The notes below the pieces were generated by a model. That model ran no database searches, was not told where the DNA came from, and saw only the letters and a program-made list of their open reading frames with translations. A program made the position numbers and the translations under genes. DNA of 64,000 nt, from the NCBI GenBank assembly GCA_016893485.2, contig JAFEKX020000001.1:2852001-2916000 (forward strand). The letters run 5' to 3'. This document shows, in pieces, positions 39,177 through 48,608 of this stretch (its first letter is position 1; each line of letters opens with the position of its first letter). The stretch comes from Streptomyces sp. P3. Lineage in GTDB: Bacteria; Actinomycetota; Actinomycetes; Streptomycetales; Streptomycetaceae.

Positions 39177-41553
39177 GCGGGCGGGCACGACTGGCCATCT
39201 GCGCCTGGGTGGCCACGCTGATGGCGTCCTGCGCGATGCTGCCCCTGGTCTCCCCGGCGACCTGGATCATCCAGGCCGCCTTCATGCTGGCGATCCAGAC
39301 CGGCGTGGGCGCGGCGACCCGGCGGGTGCCGCTGGCCCGGCCGCTGACGGTCGCGGCGCAGGCCCTGGTCACCCTGCTGATGCTGACCCTGGTCTTCGCG
39401 CACGCGCAGGCCCTCGCCGGGTTCGTCCCGGGCCCCGGGGCCTTCCAGCACTTCGCGGACCTGCTGCGGGAAGGCTCCGACGACGTCTCCCGGTACGCGA
39501 TCCCGGCACCGCTGCACGACGGCATCCGGCTGATGCTCATCGGCGGTGTCCTGGTGATCGGCCTCGCCGTGGACACGCTCGCGGTCACCTTCCGCAGCGC
39601 GGCCCCGGCCGGACTGCCGCTGCTCGCGCTGTACTCGGTCGCCGCCGGGCTGTCCGAGAGCGGCGTCAGCTGGCTGTGGTTCCTGCTCGCCGCCGGCGGT
39701 TATCTGATGCTGCTGCTGGCCGAGGGCCGGGACCGGCTCGCCCAGTGGGGCCGGGTCTTCGGAGGGGCGCCGCGCACCACCCCGGGCTCGGAGTCCTCGG
39801 GTCCGCTCGCCCCGGTCCGCACCGGGCGGCGGATCGGCGCGGTCGCCGTGGCCATCGCCCTGCTGCCGCTGCCCACCATCTCGGGCGGCCTGCTGGACGC
39901 GGCCGGGACGGGTGTGGGCGCGGGCAGCGGAGGGGGTGGCACGATCTCCGCGGTCAACCCGCTGGTCTCGCTGCGCGACAGCCTGAACGTGGACGAGAAC
40001 CGCCAGGTCCTGTCCCTGAGCACCGACACGAACGACGTCTCGGGCATGTATCTGCGGATCGTGTCCCTGGACGACTTCGACGGCACCACCTGGAAGCCGT
40101 CCCAGCGGCACATCGAGAGCGTGCCGAGCACGTTCCCCACCCCGACGGGCCTCGGCGCCGACATCAAGCGCACGGAGATCAAGACCCGGATCTCGGCCGC
40201 CGACTGGTACGCGCAGGACTGGCTGCCGATGCCGTACCCGCCCAGCGGTGTGCGGATCGACGGCAGTTGGCGGTACGAGCCGGTGGGCATGACGGTCGTG
40301 GGCGACCACGGGCAGAACACCCGTGGGGCGACCTACGAGGTCAGCAGCCTGGACGTCCAGCCGACCGCGGACCAGCTGGCCGAGGCACCCGAGCCGTCGA
40401 CGGCTCTGCGCAACCAGTACACGAAGGTGCCGAAGTCGCTCCCCGCGGTGGTGGCCGAGACCGCCCGCAAGGTCACCGCGGGCTCGACCAGTCACTACGA
40501 GCAGGCGGTCAAGCTCCAGGACTACTTCGCGGTGACCGGCGGCTTCCAGTACGACACCCAGGTGGACGTCGGCACCGGCCGGGACGCGATCGCCAAGTTC
40601 CTGAAAAACAAGCAGGGTTTCTGCGTCCACTTCTCCTTCGCGATGGCGGCGATGGCCCGCACGCTGGGCATCCCGGCCCGGGTCGCGGTGGGCTTCGCGC
40701 CGGGCACCCCGGAGGCGGACGGCACGGTGTCGGTGGGCCTGAAGGACGCGCACGCCTGGCCCGAGCTGTACTTCGAGGGCGTGGGCTGGACCCGCTTCGA
40801 GCCGACCCCGAACCGCGGCTCGGTCCCGGCGTACACCCAGTCGACGGTGCCCGGCAGCGATGTCCCGGACCCGGCCAGGCCCTCGGCCTCGACGAGCACG
40901 GAGCCGTCCGCGGCCCCCTCGGCGAGCGAGAGCTGCACGGCCCAGCTGCGGAAGCTGGACGGCTGCGCCAGCCAGGCCCCGGCGATCGCGGCGGGCGGTG
41001 ACCCGCGGGGTCCCTGGTGGTACGTGCAGATCGTGGCCCTCGGCCTGGGCGCGCTCCTGCTGCTGACGATCCCGTTCTCGCCGATGCTGTGGCGGACCCG
41101 GATGCGGTCGGTACGGCTGGGCGCTCATGGTCGTACGGAGTCCGAGGCGGCCGTCCACACGCTGGCGGTGTGGGAGGAACTGACCGATACGGCCTGGGAC
41201 TTCGGGATTCCGCCCGACGAGTCGCTGACCCCGCGCAAGGCGGCGGCCAGGATGGTGCGGCTCGGGAGCTCGACCCGGCGGCCACCGCGTCGGTGCACCG
41301 GGTGGCGGACGCCGTCGAGCAGGTCCTCTACGCGCCCCGGCCCCAGTTGGCCTCCGGGCTCGCGCAGGACGTGCGGCGGGTGGCCGTCGGTTTCAGGACA
41401 CGTCCGGCCGCTCCCGCGCGGCTGCGCGCACTGGTCGCCCCGCGCTCGACCGTCCGGGTGGTGTGGGCGCTGTCGGCTTGGTGGACCTCGGTGACGACAC
41501 GGGCGGCGGCGCTCCGGCTGCCCCCGCGCAAGCCGTCCGGGCAGCAGGGCTAG
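39173..41553 (+). CDS. TgpA-like membrane protein with transglutaminase domain (frame broken near C-terminus)
   Basis: This is a large membrane protein of the DUF3488/TgpA family, about 793 residues. Six hydrophobic helices occupy the first ~215 residues, then an extracytoplasmic region holds a transglutaminase-like domain. The catalytic cysteine is in KQGFCVHFSFAMAAMARTLG, and the histidine and aspartate are in DAHAWPELYFEGVGWTRFEP. A last helix (IVALGLGALLLLTIPFSP) returns the C-terminus to the cytoplasm. The frame breaks at 41264-41266. ATG 39173 follows GGAGGG. Such proteins are thought to act as envelope proteases or cross-linkers in concert with MoxR and DUF58; the substrate is unknown. 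Confidence 0.88.
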
Positions 41554-41577
41554 CAAGCGCGGCAGGGCATACGGGAG

Positions 41578-41606
41578 GGGGTGACCACCGGTTCGGTGGT
41601 CACCCC
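41578..41606. terminator. Terminator of the moxR operon
   Basis: A perfect 13-base-pair stem (GGGGTGACCACCG with its complement) closes a three-base loop, 24 bases after the transglutaminase stop. It lies between convergent genes and may serve both. Confidence 0.82.
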
Positions 41607-41656
41607 TCACTCGTCTTCGAGGAGTGCCGCGCGTGCTGCTGCGGGGCTTGGTGCTG

Positions 41657-42058
41657 CTACTGGCCGCCGCCCTGTTGCTCGTCGCGGCGGCGCTGCCAGC
41701 GCTGCTCGATCCGATCCATCACCGAGCGCCGCTGCCGTCCCTGGCGGCGGGCGTGCGGAGCGCCTGCGGCGGGCTGTTCGCCAGGCTTGGGGGCCTTGCG
41801 CCAACCGGTCACGGCGAGTACCGCACAGCCCAGCATGACGAGGAATCCCACCACGCTGACCCAAATCTGCTGTGCGACCATTCCTGCCATGAGGAGCGCA
41901 ATACCTACGAGGAAGCCGGCCACCGCCTGGTAGACCCGTCGCCGGGTGTACGTGCGCAGCCCGCTTCCCTCAAGCGCTGTCGCGAACTTGGGATCTTCGG
42001 CGTACAGCGCTCGCTCCATCTGCTCGAGCATTCGCTGCTCGTGCTCCGAGAGCGGCAC
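41657..42058 (-). CDS. DUF3040 family membrane protein
   Basis: This is a 133-residue actinobacterial membrane protein of the DUF3040 family. The start reads VPLSEHEQRMLEQMERALYA, the diagnostic SEHEQRxLEQ motif, then EDPKFATAL. Two hydrophobic helices follow (about residues 45-65 and 70-90), and a basic Arg/Gln-rich tail ends the protein. GTG 42058 has GGAGGA close upstream (GAGGAGGACTCC). The gene is intact. No function is known for the family. Confidence 0.85.
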   Translation of the reverse strand: MPLSEHEQRMLEQMERALYAEDPKFATALEGSGLRTYTRRRVYQAVAGFLVGIALLMAGMVAQQIWVSVVGFLVMLGCAVLAVTGWRKAPKPGEQPAAGAPHARRQGRQRRSVMDRIEQRWQRRRDEQQGGGQ

Positions 42059-42332
42059 GGAGTCCTCCTCATCGTGCAGTCGCCGGGGCGACCCGGGGGT
42101 CCCTTCAGGATAGGCAGGGAATCGCCCCCGTGAAACCCGCCCCTCTACGCCAATTGACCAACCGGAATCCGCCATGGCCGTCCGGCTCGCTGAAGCTTCC
42201 ATTCCCCAGCGGCCGTCCTGTCATGCCGGGCGGTCTCCCTCGATCATACGGCGCCGGGCCCCCGATCGGGGGCCTGTGGCGTACTCCATGTGCTGTCGCG
42301 CCCCTGATCAGGGGTCCGGCACAGGAGGCCGC

Positions 42333-43103
42333 TCACGCCTCTGTGGCACCCCGTGTCTCGCCGAGCACATGAAGCTGCGTGGCCACGGAGTGGAACGCCG
42401 GCAGCTCGGCCGCCGCGGCCTCCAGCTTCAGCAGCGCGTCCAGGGCGCCGGGCTCGGTGTCCACGAGGACTCCGGGCACGAGGTCGGCGAAGACCCGCAC
42501 CCCGTGCACGGCGCTGACGGCGAGGCCCGCGCCCTCGACGAACCCGGCGAGCTGCTCGGCGGTGAAGCGGTGCGGGACGGGATCGGCCTCGCCCCAGCGG
42601 CCGTTCGGGTCGTCCAGGGCCTGCCGGGCCTCCTTGAAGTGGCCGGCGAGGGCGCGCGCGAGCACCGCACCGCCGAGTCCGGCGGCGAGCAGGCTGAGGA
42701 CGCCCTCGGGGCGCAGCGCGGCCACCACGGTGCGGACGCCCTCGGCGGGGTCGTCGACGTACTCCAGGACGCCGTGGCACAGCACCGCGTCGTAGCCGCC
42801 GCGCTCGACCACGTCGAAGAGGCCGTGCGCGTCGCCCTGGACGCCCTGCACGCGGTCGGCGACACCGGCCTCGGCGGCGCGGCGCTCCAGCGCGAACAGC
42901 GCGTTCGGGCTGGGGTCGACGACGGTGACGCGGTGCCCGAGGCGGGCGACGGGCACCGCGAAGTTGCCGCTGCCGCCTCCGGTGTCGAGGACGTCCAGCG
43001 CGTCCCGACCCGTGGCCTTGACCCGGCGGTCGAGGGCGTCCTGCAGGACGTCCCAGACCACGGCGGTACGGAGGGAGGCGCGGGGGCGGCTCGGGTCCGA
43101 CAC
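42333..43103 (-). CDS. Class I SAM-dependent methyltransferase
   Basis: This is a 256-residue methyltransferase with SAM-binding motif I VLDTGGGSGNFAVPVA, acidic loop VTVVDPSPNALFALE and motif YDAVLCHGVLEYVDDP. It resembles the ubiquinone/menaquinone or SmtA-like group, but the substrate cannot be inferred. GTG 43103 is preferred because GAGGAG lies nine bases upstream; the in-frame codon at 43139 would add a dozen poorly conserved residues. The frame is intact. Upstream on the same strand lies the SAV_6107-like HEPN protein, 90 bases away. Confidence 0.85.
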   Translation of the reverse strand: MSDPSRPRASLRTAVVWDVLQDALDRRVKATGRDALDVLDTGGGSGNFAVPVARLGHRVTVVDPSPNALFALERRAAEAGVADRVQGVQGDAHGLFDVVERGGYDAVLCHGVLEYVDDPAEGVRTVVAALRPEGVLSLLAAGLGGAVLARALAGHFKEARQALDDPNGRWGEADPVPHRFTAEQLAGFVEGAGLAVSAVHGVRVFADLVPGVLVDTEPGALDALLKLEAAAAELPAFHSVATQLHVLGETRGATEA

Positions 43104-43192
43104 GGCAGTTGACTCCTCGGCGCGGCACCGCCTGTGCACGGCGGAGCGAACGGGCTGCCTCCCCGGCCCCGGTGGCTGGCGGAGGGAGGGCT

Positions 43193-43896
43193 TCAGGCGC
43201 CTTCCACCCTATTGCCTCCGGTGCCGCACCTGGTCATGTGTCTCACGCGGCGCGCTCCGCTGGTGGAGCGGTGAGGAACCTGCGGGCCGGTGGGGGCTGG
43301 TCGCGCGCACGCGGCGGAGCCGCACAGCGATACAGCCCCGCCTCCTTTGGGGCGCTGCTCACCCGGCGCGGTCCCCGGCCGCTCCGGGTCCTGGCGTGGC
43401 TGGGGCAGCACCGGCTGGAGGACGAGCATGCGCTCGACCAGGCGCAGGAACATCGCCACGTCGCGTATGAGGTCGTCGGCGTCCCGGCGGGTCGCCGCGC
43501 CCTGGATGCCCGCCTCGGCCCGCGCGCGGCGCCGGGCGCCGGACGCGAACAGGGCGCTCCACTCGGTCAGTTCGGGCGCTATCTCGGGAGGACTTCCCAG
43601 GCGCTGCGGATGCGGGCCCGGCGGCGGGCGGTGGGCTCTGGCTGGGCGCGGGCGGCGAGGACCGCGGCGGCGGTGCGCAGGGCGGCCAGGTGGGCCGTCG
43701 CGTACCGTTCGTTCGACGTCTCGAGGACGGCTGCCTCGTCCAGTCCGGCGCGGGCCTGGGCGAGGAGGTCGAGGGCGGCTGGTGGGGCCGTGGCCCGGCG
43801 GAGCACGGGGTGCACATCGCTCGCCGGGCCGGTCAGTGAGGGGGCAGGGCCGGAGGCGCGGCGCCGACGGGCGGCGGCTGCGGACGAGTTGGCCAT
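43193..43896 (-). CDS. SAV_6107 family HEPN-like protein (frame broken)
   Basis: This is an actinobacterial protein resembling the SAV_6107 family of HEPN domains, a helical fold often found in RNases and nucleotidyltransferase partners. A basic low-complexity N-terminus (MANSSAAAARRRR) precedes helices LDLLAQARAGLDEAAVLETS and ERYATAHLAALRTAAAVLAA; the RYATAH segment fits an R-x4-H arrangement. The frame breaks at 43586-43588, after which EIAPELTEWSALFASGARRR, then DADDLIRDVAMFLRLVERML follows. AGGAGG precedes ATG 43896. Past LRLVERML the tail to 43193 is low complexity, and its end is uncertain. Function unknown. Confidence 0.7.
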
Positions 43897-44082
43897 GACG
43901 AACCTCCTGTCGTCGTGTGACGGCACGCCCAGTCAGGTAGTGCCGTATGTGACCCATCGTGGGGTATGGCACTGACAATCCGTTCTGACCTGCGCTTTTG
44001 CTTCGATCGAAGGTTCGGGTTACTTTTGCACTGACCAGTCAGTTCAAAATGCTCGACTCAAAGGGGCAGGGGGCGGGGAACC

Positions 44083-44774
44083 GTGGGCGGGGTCGGTGTC
44101 ACAGCCGAGGACTTCGGGGTGAAGGGGCCGCGCGGCTGGGCGTTCCGGGGATATCCCTGGATGCCGGCCCCGGGTCGCTGATCGCCGTGGAGGGGCCGTC
44201 GGGGTCCGGGCGTACGAGTCTGCTGCTCGCGCTCACCGGCCGGATGAAGGCGTCCGAAGGGACCGCCGCCGTGGGCGAGTTGACGCTCCCGAAGCAGTCG
44301 GCGGCCGTACGGCGGGTCAGCGCGCTGGCCAATGTCGCCGGGGTCACCGACCTCGAACCGGCGCTGACCGTCGGCGAGCACCTGCGTGAACGGGCGCTGC
44401 TGCAAAGGCGGTTCGGGGACTCGGTGCGCGGACTGCTGCGCCCCGGTCCGAGCGGGCCGTCGAGGCGGGGGCTGCGGATCGAGCGGGCGCTGACCGCCGC
44501 CGGGCTCGACCGCGAGGTGCTGCCCAAGGGCGCCAGGACCGCCGTACGGGATCTGGAACGGCCGCAGGAGCTGCGGCTGTCCATCGCGCTGGCGTTGATC
44601 GGGCGGCCCGCGCTGCTCGGTGTGGACGACGTCGATCTCAAGCTCTCGGATGCCGAACGGGACGAGATCTGGGCGCTGTTGAAGTCGATCGCCGAAGCCG
44701 GGACGACGGTCGTGGCGGTATCCACCGAGGGGACGGAGAAGGCCGATGCACGCGCCACGACTGGCCGCGCTTGA
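44083..44774 (+). CDS. ABC-type ATP-binding protein with altered Walker A and signature motifs (frame broken)
   Basis: This is a 230-residue protein with an ABC ATPase fold. The start is taken as GTG 44083 (VGVGVTAEDFGVKGPRGWAF); a break at 44147-44150 then restores FRGISLDAGPGSLIAVEG. The P-loop reads GPSGSGRTS, with arginine where the Walker A lysine is expected. The LSGGQ position reads LERPQ, and the Walker B segment LLGVDDVD has aspartate instead of the catalytic glutamate. The gene overlaps yhgE by 29 bases, so it probably works with that membrane protein and may bind but not hydrolyse ATP efficiently. The substitutions are outside the frame break and look genuine. Confidence 0.78.
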
Positions 44775-46828
44775 GCTGAAGCGCTTCGGCAGGGGAGGTT
44801 GCCGCGCGCCGCGCTGGTCGCCCTCCTGCTGCTGCCGCTGCTGTACGGCGCGCTGTACCTGTGGTCCTTCTGGGACCCCTACGGCCGCCTGGACCGCATC
44901 CCCGTGGCGCTCGTCAACGACGACAAGGGGGCGAGTGCCGACGGGAAGAAGGTCACCGCGGGCGACGACATCACCAAGGGGCTGCGGGACAGCAAGACGT
45001 TCGACTGGCACGAGGTGAGCGCGGCCACCGCGCGGAAGGGCGTCGAGGACGGCACGTACTACTTGTCGCTGACCATGCCGGCCGACCTCAGCCGGCGCGT
45101 CTCCTCCAGTGCGGGCGACTCCCGGAGACGGGCGCGCTCCAGGTGCGGACGAACGACGCCAACAACTACATCGTCGGGCAGATCTCCAAGACGGTGTTCA
45201 GCGAGGTGCGGTCGGCCGCGTCCACGAAGGCCTCGCGGACCTTCCTGGACCGGATCTTCGTGTCGTTCTCCGACATCCACGGCCAGACCGTGAAGGCGGC
45301 CGACGGCGCCGACAAGCTGAAGGGCGGCATCGGGACGGCCGAGGCGGGCTCCAAGGATCTCGCCGACGGCCTGAAGGACGCCAAGAAGGGCAGCGGCAAG
45401 CTCTCCGCGGGCCTCAAGAAGCTCGACACGGGCGCGGGCACCCTGGCGGACGGCTCGGCGCAGGTCGCGGCGGGGACGCAGACCCTCGCGGACACGGTCA
45501 ACGGGGTCGCCGACAGGGTGGGTCCCTTCCTCAAGGACAACGAGAAGACCATCGGGGACACCGCTCGACTGGTCGCCGATTCCGCCAAGACGATCCGCGC
45601 CAACCTCGACGTCCTGGTGAAGACGGCCCCCGTCGCCGCCAAGGGCGCGCACGCGGCCTCGGACACCCTGGACGAGGTCTACAAGGCGCGCTGCGAGAAC
45701 GTCGTCCTGAAGGATGAGGCCTGCCCCGACCTGAAGAAGGCCGCCACGGCCGCCTCCGACGTGGCCAAGGTCGCCGACGACGTCAACAGCCTGGTCGTCG
45801 ACCAGCACGGCGACCTGAAGAAGCTCGACGCGAACCTGGCCACCCTCCAGACCCAGGCCCAGGCGCTCGCCGACCACGCCCCGCACCTCTCCGAGGACCT
45901 CGACGACGCGGTCGCCAAGGTCGACAAGCTGAACGACGGTGCCGGGAAGGTCGCCTCGGGCGCCAAGACCCTGCACGCCGGGCTCGGCACGGCCGGCACG
46001 GGCGCCAGCGACCTGGACAGCGGCGTCGGCAAGCTGAAGACCGGCGCGGTGGACCTCAACGGCGGCCTGTACAAGCTCGTCGACGGCTCCGGGAAGCTCG
46101 CCGGCGGCCTGCACGACGGCGCCGCGCAGATCCCGGACTACGACAAGCAGGACCGCGACCAGCGCACCGGGGTCATGTCCGACCCGGTCCACCTGGCCTC
46201 GAAGGACCTGCACAAGGCGCCCAACTACGGCACCGGGTTCGCCCGTACTTCATTCCGCTGTCCCTGTGGGTGGGCGCGATGGTGGCCTACATGCTGATCG
46301 CGCCCATGAACCGGCGCGCCCTCGCCGCCGGCGCCTCGGCCTGGCGGATAGCCCTCGCGGGCTGGCTGCCCGTGGTCGCGGTCGGGGTGCTCCAGACGGG
46401 TGGCCCTGATGGCCGTACTGCACTGGGCGATCGGCCTGGAGATGGTGCGGGCGGCCGGCACGATCGGCTTCCTGTTCCTGGTGACGGCGTGCTTCGCGGC
46501 CATCGTGCAGTGGCTGAACGCCCGCTTCGGGGCAGCGGGCCGGATCCTCGTACTCGCCCTGCTGATGCTCCAGTTGACGTCGGCGGGCGGTACCTACCCG
46601 GTGCAGACCAGCCCGGGCTTCTTCAACGCGATCCACCCCTTCCTGCCGATGAGTTACGTCGTCGAGGCCCTACGGCGGCTCATCACGGGCGGTGGCCTCG
46701 GACCCGTGTGGCACGCGTGCGTGGTGCTCACCGCGTTCACCGCGGGTGCCCTCGCGCTGACCGCCCTGTCGGCCCGCCGCCGCCAGGTGTGGACGCTGGA
46801 CCGGCTGCATCCGGAGCTGACCCTGTGA
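44746..46828 (+). CDS. YhgE/Pip family membrane protein (frame broken)
   Basis: This large membrane protein is of the YhgE/Pip family, related to ABC-2 type permeases and the phage-infection protein Pip. One N-terminal helix (AALVALLLLPLLYGALYLWS) is followed by a ~460-residue extracytoplasmic domain rich in Ala/Gly/Asp/Lys with repeated motifs such as LADGLKDAKKGSGKLSAGLK, as in the heptad-repeat region of Pip proteins, then five or so helices from SLWVGAMVAYMLIAPMNR onward. Breaks occur at 44792-44795, 45121-45123 and 46242-46244 (missing bases) and at 46398-46400 (one extra G). About 694 residues. It lies between its ATPase partner and a TetR regulator. Family members have been linked to ESX secretion-like or phage-receptor roles; none is proven here. 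Confidence 0.83.
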
Positions 46829-46890
46829 GCGCGCGCAGGACCCCGGCACCCGTGCCCGCGGAACACGCCGGGCCTGTGACAATCAGGCCC

Positions 46891-47520
46891 ATGGAAAGCA
46901 GCAACACCCCGTCGGGCGGCAGCACGCGCCGCGAGGCCACCCGGCAGAAGCTCTACGAGGCGGCCGTCACGCTCATCGCCGAACAGGGCTTCTCCGCCAC
47001 CACGGTGGACGAGATCGCCGAGCGTGCCGGGGTCGCGAAGGGCACCGTCTACTACAACTTCGCGAGCAAGTCCGTCCTTTTCGAGGAGCTGCTGCGGCAC
47101 GGCGTGGGCGTCCTCACCGCCTCCCTGAGAGAGGCCGCCGAGCAGACGGCCCGGGACGGTGGCAGCAAGGTGGACGCCCTGGACGCGATGATTCGCGCGG
47201 GCCTCGGCTTCATCGCCCGCTACCCGTCCTTCACCCAGCTCTACGTGGCCGAGCTGTGGCGCACCAACCGCTCCTGGCAGCCCACGCTCCTGGTCGTGCG
47301 CCAACAGGTGAACGCGGCCATCGAGGACGTGCTGCACGCGGGCGTGGCGGGCGGTGAGTTCAGCCCCGAGATCGACGTCCGGCTGACGGCCGCGGCGCTG
47401 GTCGGCATGGTCCTGGTGGCCGCCCTGGACTGGCAGTCCTTCCAGCCGGAGCGCTCCCTGGACGACGTCCACTCGGCGCTGTCCCGGCTGCTCCAGGGGC
47501 GGGTCAGCGGCGGCCACTGA
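46891..47520 (+). CDS. TetR/AcrR family transcriptional regulator
   Basis: This is a 209-residue repressor-type regulator. The N-terminal helix-turn-helix is clear: TRQKLYEAAVTLIAEQGFSA, then TTVDEIAERAGVAKGTVYYN with the FASKSVLFEELL extension. The C-terminal ligand domain is unassigned. ATG 46891 is preferred: GACAAT lies exactly seven bases upstream, suggesting a leaderless transcript from its own promoter. A GTG at 46825 overlapping the yhgE stop (GTGA) with GGAG upstream would add 22 residues and imply coupling. It probably controls the adjacent ABC/YhgE pair, as is common for TetR neighbours, but no operator is identified. Confidence 0.88.
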   Translation: MESSNTPSGGSTRREATRQKLYEAAVTLIAEQGFSATTVDEIAERAGVAKGTVYYNFASKSVLFEELLRHGVGVLTASLREAAEQTARDGGSKVDALDAMIRAGLGFIARYPSFTQLYVAELWRTNRSWQPTLLVVRQQVNAAIEDVLHAGVAGGEFSPEIDVRLTAAALVGMVLVAALDWQSFQPERSLDDVHSALSRLLQGRVSGGH

Positions 47521-47900
47521 CGGCGGCTCACAAAGAGGCCGTCGACAAGAAGCCCCGACAGCAACCGCACACAGAAGCGCCGGTTCGCTGTGGCCGCGTC
47601 CCCCGCGGGCCACCTCGAACCGGCGCTCCCTTGTGCTCCCCGTACGTTCCCCCGTTGGAACCCCCGTCGGTCGGTCCCAGGGTCCCCCGTGCCTCGCTTC
47701 CGCCGAGAGATCCGGCGGAAGGAGCGGCCAAGGGCGCGGGCCCCGTTCCGCCGCCCCGTGTCGGCGGTTCCGGAGCCGCGCCCCTTTCCGTGCCCCTACT
47801 CTCTCGTTCGCGCAGGTCGCGTCCCATCCGCGCGCGTACTCAACTCACTCCCTAGGTACGGATACTCAGCCGTACGCACTCAGGCCCAGGACGCCAGGTT
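47521..47900. other. Intergenic stretch without a recognised gene
   Basis: About 380 bases between the TetR gene and the DUF4126 gene. Frames here are short or low complexity, and none has a ribosome site or family similarity. A near-palindrome CCTAGG lies at about 47851-47856. The promoter for the downstream gene is placed near its right end. Confidence 0.5.
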
Positions 47901-47923
47901 GTCGAGTGGCTACTATCGCCTCC

Positions 47924-48562
47924 GTGTCCGTACTCCCCCTGGTCTTCACCAGCGGCTGGGCCAGCGGCATCAACGCGTACGCGGTGGTGCTGCTGCTCGG
48001 GATCTTCGGAGCGACCGGGGTGACCGACGCGGTCCCCGAGTCGCTGCAACGCCCTGAGGTCCTCATCACGGCGGGCGTCCTGTTCCTGTGCGAGGCCGTC
48101 GCCGACAAGATCCCCTACGTCGACTCCCTGTGGGACTCCGTGCACACGGTGATCCGGCCGGCCGCAGGCGCCTGGGTCGGCGCGGTGCTCGCCGGGCACA
48201 GCGGTTCGCTGAACGACGTGGCGGCGGGACTGATCGGCGGTTCGTCGGCACTGGCCAGCCACGCGGTCAAGAGCGGGACGCGGATGGCGATCAACACCTC
48301 GCCCGAGCCGTTCAGCAACGTGATCATGAGCTTCGCGGAGGATCTCGGGGTCGGCGGGATCGTCTCGTTCGCGATGTTCCATCCGCAGGCGGCGGCGATC
48401 ATCGCGGCCGTGCTGCTCGCGGCCGGGCTCACGGTCCTGTTCTTCCTCATCTCCCGGATCCGCCGCTTCCTGCGCCGCAGGGCCCAGCGCCGCGAGGAGA
48501 GACGCCTCGGCGCGCGGGTGGGGCACGCGCCCGGACGACCACCGGACCGAGATCCCTGGTGA
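47924..48562 (+). CDS. DUF4126 family membrane protein
   Basis: This is a 212-residue integral membrane protein of the DUF4126 family. It opens VSVLPLVFTSGWASGINAYA, then VVLLLGIFG. The conserved glycine-rich loops (GWASGINAY, DKIPYVDSLWDSVHTVIRP) and three to four helices are visible, with a basic Arg-rich tail. GTG 47924 is chosen because TACTAT (47911-47916) lies exactly seven bases before it, implying a leaderless mRNA; an in-frame GTG at 47906 would precede that box. The frame is intact. No function is established. Confidence 0.83.
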   Translation: MSVLPLVFTSGWASGINAYAVVLLLGIFGATGVTDAVPESLQRPEVLITAGVLFLCEAVADKIPYVDSLWDSVHTVIRPAAGAWVGAVLAGHSGSLNDVAAGLIGGSSALASHAVKSGTRMAINTSPEPFSNVIMSFAEDLGVGGIVSFAMFHPQAAAIIAAVLLAAGLTVLFFLISRIRRFLRRRAQRREERRLGARVGHAPGRPPDRDPW

Positions 48563-48608
48563 CCGCCCGCGGCCGTGACTGTCAGTGGCGGCCGATACAG
48601 TCGCAGGC

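Noticed and set aside
38849..41158. Very long open frame antisense to the transglutaminase gene
   Set aside because: Its translation is compositionally biased, has no recognisable domain, and mirrors the GC3 bias of the real gene on the other strand.
45059..46213. Long open frame antisense to yhgE
   Set aside because: It is antisense to the repeat-rich extracytoplasmic domain of YhgE, and the Val/Leu/Gly-rich translation reflects that repeat.
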